NCBI GenBank assembly: GCA_028280575.1
Contig: JANQLN010000092.1
Location: 16,812-80,811, forward strand
DNA: 64,000 nucleotides
From: Clostridia bacterium
Lineage (GTDB): Bacteria > Bacillota > Clostridia > Acetivibrionales > STF1-152
Reading direction: 5' to 3'
The notes beneath the pieces are model-generated. The model did not search any database and had not been told where the DNA came from. It was given only the letters and a program-made list of their open reading frames with translations. Position numbers and translations under genes: made by a program. Positions 59,425-64,000 of this stretch are shown piece by piece (within the stretch, counting starts at the first letter, position 1; the number at the start of each line of letters is the position of its first letter).

Positions 59425-61446
59425 ATGAGTGAACTATTTCTTTCTGTTTTAAATATGAGCCTTACGGCAAGCTATGTAATCATTTTTGTAATACTTATCA
59501 GGCTGCCGCTCAAAAAAGCTCCAAAATTTATCTCCTATGTCATATGGGGAGTAGTTGCTTTTCGTTTGATAATTCCATTCTCCTTTGAAAGCATGTTTAG
59601 TCTTATGCCAAGGAATACGAATGCTGTTCCAATCCCGCATGACATTATCTATCAGCAAAGTCCCCGGATTAATAGTGGGATAGAAGCAGTTGATTTTTTT
59701 ATAAGTGAAGCACTTCCGGCACCGACTATTGGGGCTAGCGTAAATCCACTGCAGATTTATACAGAAATAGGGTCATATATCTGGGTTTTAGGCATAATAG
59801 CATTGCTTGTGTACGGCATTGTATCTATTTTTATCTTAAAAAGACAGCTAAAAAGTGCAAAATTAATAGAGAAGAATATCTTCAAAGCCAAGAATCTGAG
59901 AACTCCATTTGTGATTGGATTAATAAGACCAAAGATATATTTACCGGTTGGACTTAGCGTTGAAGAAAGAGGTTATATTTTGTTACATGAAAAGACCCAT
60001 ATCCGTCGAAAAGACCATATCATTAAAATATTGGCTTTCTTAATATTATCCATACATTGGTTTAATCCCCTTGTGTGGATTGGTTTCATATTAATGGGTA
60101 CGGATATGGAGCTTTCCTGTGATGAACAGGTACTGAAAGAAATGAATAAAGATATTAAAAAGCCTTATGCTAATTCGTTATTGTCCCTTGCTGCCGGAAG
60201 GCATATCTTAAATGGTAGTCCGCTTGCATTTGGTGAGGGGAATGTAAAAGGGAGGATTAAAAATATCTTAAATTATAGGAAACGCTCATTTTGGATTATT
60301 ATGTCAGCTGTGGTCGCCGCAGCTGCAGTAAGTATTGGGTTACTCACAAATCCTAAAGAACAGGAACCTATGCTAAATGCTGAAGATTCTATATATTATG
60401 AGCTTATCCAGCTTGTTAACGAGGAAGTCAAATATACAATATCACCATTATCAGGTGACAACGCCCAGCTTGCTAAAGATGCCATTACGGATTATTTATT
60501 AAAATCAGCTGCATGGCCGGGTATTAATATTAGAACTCTGGAGGAGTGTTACCTGTTACGCGAAAACTATTCTGACGGTACAACATCTGACTATTACGTG
60601 TTTTTGCATGATGGTAAAGCCGTGATACAGCAGGGCACGGAAGGTCGTTACAGCCTCATAGATGATGGGCTCTATGAAAAGCTCGTCAAACTGTTAAATA
60701 GTAGTAAAACAACAGTTGAGCCTGCTGCCCCGGAGTTGTCCCTGGAGCAAACCCTCGGTATCAGTGTGCCAGAACTTGACTACGCTTCGGATGATATTGT
60801 AATATTCCACAGTTATTTTGGATTATTTGTGTATGATCTCAATGCGCTTCAAATTATTCGCAGTATAGACTTAAAACCCCTCAATTGTCACCAACTGCAA
60901 GGAAGCAACGCCTGCGATGTTTCGGTCAGTATGGATGGTAACACTGTGTATTTATACCCTAGGGAAAGCGAAAATATGTATATATATACAGTTTCAAGCC
61001 ATACCTTACAGGAAGCACCCTATCAGCGAATGGAGGAGCGTTTTGACACCGTTCCGATAGAAGATGTGATTGATTCTACAAAGCTTGGAATCTACAGCTA
61101 TAATGCAGTCAGTTTTGATACGGGTGAATATGGATATTTGCATGCTTCCGGCTGGACACTGGGTGCACTTTCTTATGTACGCGGTGATAAGGTGTATGCC
61201 TTGTTTAAAAATATAGAAAATATAAAAGTTACAAATATTATAGATAATATAGATGAAATAAAGTATTTTGATAAAATTGGGATCACGATTCAGTTGACTG
61301 AAAATAAAAATTGGATTGGAAATCCTACTTATAGCATAATTGATGAAACGGCTGCACAAGTGAAATACTATGATAAATTAGTAAAAACAGATATGATTAA
61401 AGGCCTTGGCAAGTGTTGCTGTAAAGAGGATATCCACTTAACATGA
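59425..61446 (+). CDS. BlaR1-like M56 membrane metallopeptidase with non-PBP sensor
   Basis: A 673-residue integral membrane zinc protease. Four helices (about 3-26, 33-50, 113-135, 200-222, and a further one near 287-306) surround the M56 active site: HEKTH (H188-H192) and the acidic cluster ELSCDE (from E229). In BlaR1 and MecR1 the C-terminal sensor is a penicillin-binding domain with an acylated Ser; here no SxxK or KTG motif is visible in the C-terminal about 350 residues. Instead, that region has an (NTF2/DUF4829-like) segment and then beta-propeller-like repeats (SDDIVIFHSYFGLFVYDLN, VSVSMDGNTVYLYPRESENMYIYTVSS). The signal is therefore probably not a beta-lactam. Cleavage of the adjacent BlaI-like repressor is the likely output. 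Confidence 0.85.
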   Translation: MSELFLSVLNMSLTASYVIIFVILIRLPLKKAPKFISYVIWGVVAFRLIIPFSFESMFSLMPRNTNAVPIPHDIIYQQSPRINSGIEAVDFFISEALPAPTIGASVNPLQIYTEIGSYIWVLGIIALLVYGIVSIFILKRQLKSAKLIEKNIFKAKNLRTPFVIGLIRPKIYLPVGLSVEERGYILLHEKTHIRRKDHIIKILAFLILSIHWFNPLVWIGFILMGTDMELSCDEQVLKEMNKDIKKPYANSLLSLAAGRHILNGSPLAFGEGNVKGRIKNILNYRKRSFWIIMSAVVAAAAVSIGLLTNPKEQEPMLNAEDSIYYELIQLVNEEVKYTISPLSGDNAQLAKDAITDYLLKSAAWPGINIRTLEECYLLRENYSDGTTSDYYVFLHDGKAVIQQGTEGRYSLIDDGLYEKLVKLLNSSKTTVEPAAPELSLEQTLGISVPELDYASDDIVIFHSYFGLFVYDLNALQIIRSIDLKPLNCHQLQGSNACDVSVSMDGNTVYLYPRESENMYIYTVSSHTLQEAPYQRMEERFDTVPIEDVIDSTKLGIYSYNAVSFDTGEYGYLHASGWTLGALSYVRGDKVYALFKNIENIKVTNIIDNIDEIKYFDKIGITIQLTENKNWIGNPTYSIIDETAAQVKYYDKLVKTDMIKGLGKCCCKEDIHLT

Positions 61447-61681
61447 CAAACAAGGAAATACAGTTAATGCATATATGGTTTCTTGACCAATGTGGGTAAT
61501 AGTAGTATCATATAACCATAAAATAAATAGGGAGTATACTGTAAAATGATTTTTAACCTTTAATGTTCATTTATCAATAGGAAAAGCAAAGGACGCCTGA
61601 TTTGAGGTTGTTTGTGTTATGCTTTCTCAATTTATGAAATATGTTAAAAGGGATATATAATTACAGTATGCGGATTTATCT

Positions 61682-61725
61682 TACGAACAAAACTTGAATT
61701 TTGAATGTATCATGTTTTGTTCGTA
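61682..61725. repeat. 12-bp perfect inverted repeat
   Basis: TACGAACAAAAC (61682-61693) and GTTTTGTTCGTA (61714-61725) are exact complements with a 20-base spacer, in the 400-base gap 61447-61846. It may be an operator or a stem; nothing else is recognised between 61447 and 61681. Confidence 0.6.
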
Positions 61726-61737
61726 CAATGATTACAA

Positions 61738-61778
61738 GGCTGTAAAGGTATTCCATTACCTTACAGCCTTTATTTTTG
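61738..61778 (+). terminator. Rho-independent terminator
   Basis: GGCTGTAAAGGTA (61738-61750) pairs with TACCTTACAGCC (61757-61768) with one bulged A, followed by TTTATTTTTGG. It may end the blaI-blaR1-like transcript or a small RNA within the gap. Confidence 0.8.
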
Positions 61779-61846
61779 GAGGTGGTTTTCTCACTTTGAT
61801 TATTTATTCATCTTTTATGTGAAAACTAAAATTTGAAAGGAGGGAT

Positions 61847-61948
61847 ATGATGATTGGTGTTTTTGATTTCGTACTTGACAGTGCTCCATGCAAAGTCTGC
61901 AATATGGACAATGGCGGTTGCTTGCATGGAGCAGTAAGATTGGAATAA
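61847..61948 (+). CDS. 33-residue Cys-containing peptide
   Basis: A very short ORF with a strong site (GAAAGGAGGG) close before the ATG. Its sequence MMIGVFDFVLDSAPCKVCNMDNGGCLHGAVRLE carries CxxC followed by CxH, a pattern that could bind one zinc ion. It is 93 bases upstream of the CD3324-like gene. No homologue is recognised. It could be a small regulatory or metal-binding peptide, or a spurious frame; coding status rests on the ribosome-binding site and the Cys pattern. Confidence 0.5.
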   Translation: MMIGVFDFVLDSAPCKVCNMDNGGCLHGAVRLE

Positions 61949-62041
61949 TAATCGCCGTCATTCTAACTTTTAAAATTAAAAAAATGTCTATAACGTAGAC
62001 TTTGCTTCTTTAATGCAAAAAAATTAAAGGAGCGGGTTAGA

Positions 62042-62314
62042 ATGAAATACGTTAAAGCAGGTACTGTTTTTCCAGATAAATTACTAAAAGAAATCCAAAA
62101 GTATGTTCAGGGTGAACTTGTTTATATTCCCAATCCCAATGGCATAAGAAAAAAATGGGGTGAACGTTCAGGGAGCAGGGAATCCTTGAAGCATAGAAAC
62201 AAAATTATCTATGATAGTTTCAAATCAGGAACCAGCATTGACAAGCTTTCTGATGAGTTTTATTTATCTTTAGACAGTATCAAAAAAATAGTTTATAAAA
62301 AAGCTGAAGCCTGA
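62042..62314 (+). CDS. CD3324 family (Mor-like) DNA-binding protein
   Basis: A 90-residue protein recognisable as the CD3324 family of Clostridia: MKYVKAGTVFPDKLLKEIQKYVQGELVYIPN, a basic KKWGERSGSRESLKHRN segment and a C-terminal HTH (SGTSIDKLSDEFYLSLDSIKKIVYK). The fold resembles the phage Mor transcription activator. AAAGGAGCGGG precedes the ATG. It is followed by a terminator hairpin, so it is a single-gene unit or the end of one beginning at the 33-residue peptide. The target genes are unknown. Confidence 0.85.
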   Translation: MKYVKAGTVFPDKLLKEIQKYVQGELVYIPNPNGIRKKWGERSGSRESLKHRNKIIYDSFKSGTSIDKLSDEFYLSLDSIKKIVYKKAEA

Positions 62315-62354
62315 GTACTAGTGCACCGGTATTTATGCAAGGGTGCAGCCTTAG

Positions 62355-62401
62355 ACTGCTGCAAAACTAATTGAAGTGTTAGTATTGCAGCAGTTCCTTT
62401 T
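62355..62401 (+). terminator. Terminator after the CD3324 family gene
   Basis: ACTGCTGCAAAACTAA (62355-62370) pairs with TTAGTATTGCAGCAGT (62379-62394), one mismatch, 8-base loop, followed by TCCTTTT. Confidence 0.75.
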
Positions 62402-62496
62402 ATGCAGAAAACCAATATTAAAAATTTTTTATATATTATCTCATGCCCACTGTTTGTATAATCAAGCATATATAAAGAAAGTGGTATGTTAAGAAC

Positions 62497-63483
62497 ATGG
62501 ATACAGCTTCAAACAGGCAGAAAGCCTTTGTAAGTTTTCTAATAAGAAATGACAATTACCTTCCAGGAGCCCTTGCATTTGCTTATGGCATAAGAAAGCA
62601 GAATATAGTTGCTGATTTGATTTGTATTGTTTCTGAAAATATAACATTAAAAGCAAAAAAAGCATTAAATATCTTATATGATGACATTATTGAAATGAAG
62701 GAGGTATTCGTTCGTCATAAATATTGTAATAACAGGCAGGACTGCTCATATCTTTTCAGCCGGTTCAATGCTCTGCTGCTTGGCTGTGACGGTCCATACA
62801 AAAAAAGCTATAAAAAAATAGTTATAGCAGATAGTGATATTTTACCGCTTTCCCATTACAGGGAACTGTTTTCGTTGAATACGCCTGCCGGAATCATAAA
62901 TGAAAGGAAAGAAAATTGTATTGTTTCTGTAAATAATAGATTTATTGTTCCCAGGTCATTCCGCTTGAAAAATGAGTGGAAGTGGCATGAAATATATAAT
63001 CCCATATGTCCCCACAGCAGTAAAATACCAAAGAATATAACTGACAGGGTTATGTATGATATTGACAATATGGGGGTAAATTCCGGATTATATGTTTTAG
63101 CTCCATCTCAAAAATTATACGACAATATATTAAGTGATTTGGAAAATGATAATATTTTAAAGCTGATTGAAAGGTTCAGGTGGCCGGAAATGCAGTATCT
63201 GACAATGAAGTTATCAGGCAGCTGGCATAATATAGATATAAAATATGCAAGCTTCAACGGCTATCCTGACATATCAGGAGTATACGGTATTCATTTTGCC
63301 GGACTAAAACCGTGGTGTTTTAACAATAAATCAGTAAAGCATTACTCAAAATACAATGATTTCAAGCTGTGGCATTCAGTTTATTTATCCATGCTTTATG
63401 AATATAAGGAACTGTTTGAAAACAAAAGGTTGAAAAAATTGTTTGACAATATAATTACATTGCGAAAATCAAATAAATATTAG
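62497..63483 (+). CDS. GT8-like (glycogenin-type) glycosyltransferase
   Basis: A 328-residue cytoplasmic protein that matches the GT8 layout: N-terminal VSFLIRNDNYLPGALAFAYGIRKQN (nucleotide-sugar binding), the metal-binding DxD in IVIADSDILPLSHYR, and GVNSGLYVLAPS before a C-terminal GIHFAGLKPWCFNNKSVKHY block, a typical HxxGxxKPW motif of the family. It would add a sugar from UDP-sugar to an unknown acceptor. The ribosome-binding site is weak. It precedes a glycosidase-like gene that continues past the window, but they are separated by 174 bases. Confidence 0.85.
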   Translation: MDTASNRQKAFVSFLIRNDNYLPGALAFAYGIRKQNIVADLICIVSENITLKAKKALNILYDDIIEMKEVFVRHKYCNNRQDCSYLFSRFNALLLGCDGPYKKSYKKIVIADSDILPLSHYRELFSLNTPAGIINERKENCIVSVNNRFIVPRSFRLKNEWKWHEIYNPICPHSSKIPKNITDRVMYDIDNMGVNSGLYVLAPSQKLYDNILSDLENDNILKLIERFRWPEMQYLTMKLSGSWHNIDIKYASFNGYPDISGVYGIHFAGLKPWCFNNKSVKHYSKYNDFKLWHSVYLSMLYEYKELFENKRLKKLFDNIITLRKSNKY

Positions 63484-63506
63484 CTCGCTTTTTTAAAATA
63501 AACTTT

Positions 63507-63665
63507 TTGGAGACTATAGAAGGGATAAACAAGGAATATTTTTTGCTTTTTGAAAAAATTATTGATAAAATGAAGGAAAAAAGGATGACAGGTGATACAT
63601 CCCAATATTTCCTCATGGAGAAAAGCTTACAACGATTAAAAAAGGAGAAAACTGTTTATGGTTAA
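63507..63665 (+). CDS. Possible small ORF overlapping the next gene
   Basis: A 52-codon frame that begins with TTG at 63507 and ends at 63665 inside the next gene's start (ATG at 63658). It contains a charged helix-like sequence (LLFEKIIDKMKEKRMTGD) and has no ribosome-binding site at TTG; ATG at 63570 or 63585 with AAGGA-like sites are alternatives. The 8-base overlap could couple it to the downstream gene, but it may be chance. Confidence 0.25.
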   Translation: METIEGINKEYFLLFEKIIDKMKEKRMTGDTSQYFLMEKSLQRLKKEKTVYG

Positions 63666-64000
63666 AGAAGGTAATGCTAAAAGGAATGAGAATAGAATAG
63701 GGTATTATTCAAAGAATGTACGCTATTGGCAATACAAAGGTCAGCCTGTATTGCTTTTGGGAGGAAGTAAGACGGACCATATTTTCCTGCTGGATGATTT
63801 AAAGGAACATCTTGATGAGATACATCATGCAGGAGGCAATTACGTGAGAAACACCATGAGCCAGCGTGAGGGTGCAGAGATGAAACCTTACAGGCTGTTG
63901 GCAGATGGCAAGTTTGACATGGACCTGTGGAATGATGATTACTGGAACCGGTTTCAAAATATGCTTGAGTGGACGTATGAGAGGGATATCATAGTACAGA
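63658..64000 (+). CDS. Glycoside hydrolase-like protein (3' truncated by window)
   Basis: The first 114 residues of a protein with a TIM-barrel glycosidase-like start: RYWQYKGQPVLLLGGSKTDHIFLLDDLKEHLDEIHHAGGNYVRNTMSQREGAEMKPYRL. This matches the N-terminus of DUF4038/cellulase-like putative glycosidases. AAAGGAGAAAACTGTTT precedes the ATG. The active-site acids lie beyond the window edge, so catalytic competence cannot be judged. Confidence 0.7.
   Translation, partial: MVKEGNAKRNENRIGYYSKNVRYWQYKGQPVLLLGGSKTDHIFLLDDLKEHLDEIHHAGGNYVRNTMSQREGAEMKPYRLLADGKFDMDLWNDDYWNRFQNMLEWTYERDIIVQ

Noticed and set aside
59425..61446. Beta-lactam-sensing BlaR1
   Set aside because: The M56 protease part fits, but no penicillin-binding motifs (SxxK, SxN, KTG) are visible in the C-terminal half.

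Overview
The window looks like chromosome of a low-to-medium GC, spore-forming member of the Clostridia (Bacillota). This rests on an Agr-type peptide quorum-sensing module of clostridial type, a T-box-regulated valS, Shine-Dalgarno sites of GGAGG type before nearly every gene, a CotA-like spore-coat oxidase, and plant or host polysaccharide enzymes (a GH38 alpha-mannosidase and a glycosidase-like ORF cut by the right edge). No rRNA, tRNA, CRISPR array or complete insertion sequence was seen. Species cannot be fixed from the sequence alone.

Layout. 1-2.4 kb: end of agrB, agrD and a GGDEF/HD-GYP cyclic-di-GMP protein. 2.4-5.7 kb: T-box leader, small membrane protein and valS. 5.8-9.8 kb: Rpn-type PD-(D/E)XK protein with a 12-bp coding repeat, then alpha-mannosidase. 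9.8-17.1 kb (minus strand): five-gene membrane glycosylation operon (two polyprenyl-phosphate sugar synthases, a PMT-type O-mannosyltransferase, a second GT-C protein, a flavin-dependent oxidoreductase). 17.4-25 kb: DEAD-box helicase, cotA, AraC regulator divergent from a uroporphyrinogen-decarboxylase-like protein, acetyltransferase, proB. 25-32.6 kb: a 161-bp inverted-repeat element, two tandem paralogous class A penicillin-binding proteins, an XRE regulator, bactofilin and an M23 peptidase. 33-35.6 kb: DUF819 membrane protein and rlmD.

35.8-48.8 kb is an accessory defence island, recognisable by its gene content and by a shift of arginine codons from AGG/AGA to CGN. It holds a sigma-like HTH regulator divergent from a NACHT (STAND) NTPase, then an excisionase-like HTH protein, a SNF2 helicase, a DUF4391 protein and a type III Mod-Res pair. 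The Mod gene is interrupted by one in-frame TAG codon. The island ends in a truncated ORF running into the neighbouring operon.

48.8-55.8 kb: an apparent sugar-acid catabolic operon (LarA-like protein, DapA-family aldolase, FGGY kinase, 2-hydroxyacid dehydrogenase) with an RpiR regulator and a divergent inositol-monophosphatase-like gene. 55.8-64 kb: a decayed ORF, an orphan alpha/alpha-toroid protein, an ECF-like sigma factor with a very long C-terminal extension, a BlaI/BlaR1-like regulator-protease pair whose protease lacks the penicillin-binding sensor, a 33-residue Cys-rich peptide, a CD3324-type DNA-binding protein, a GT8-like glycosyltransferase and the start of a glycosidase-like gene.

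The most interesting parts are the defence island (NACHT plus SNF2/DUF4391/type III combination with an amber-interrupted Mod), the BlaR1-like protein with an unusual sensor and paired operators, the sigma factor with its extension, and the uncharacterised sugar-acid pathway.
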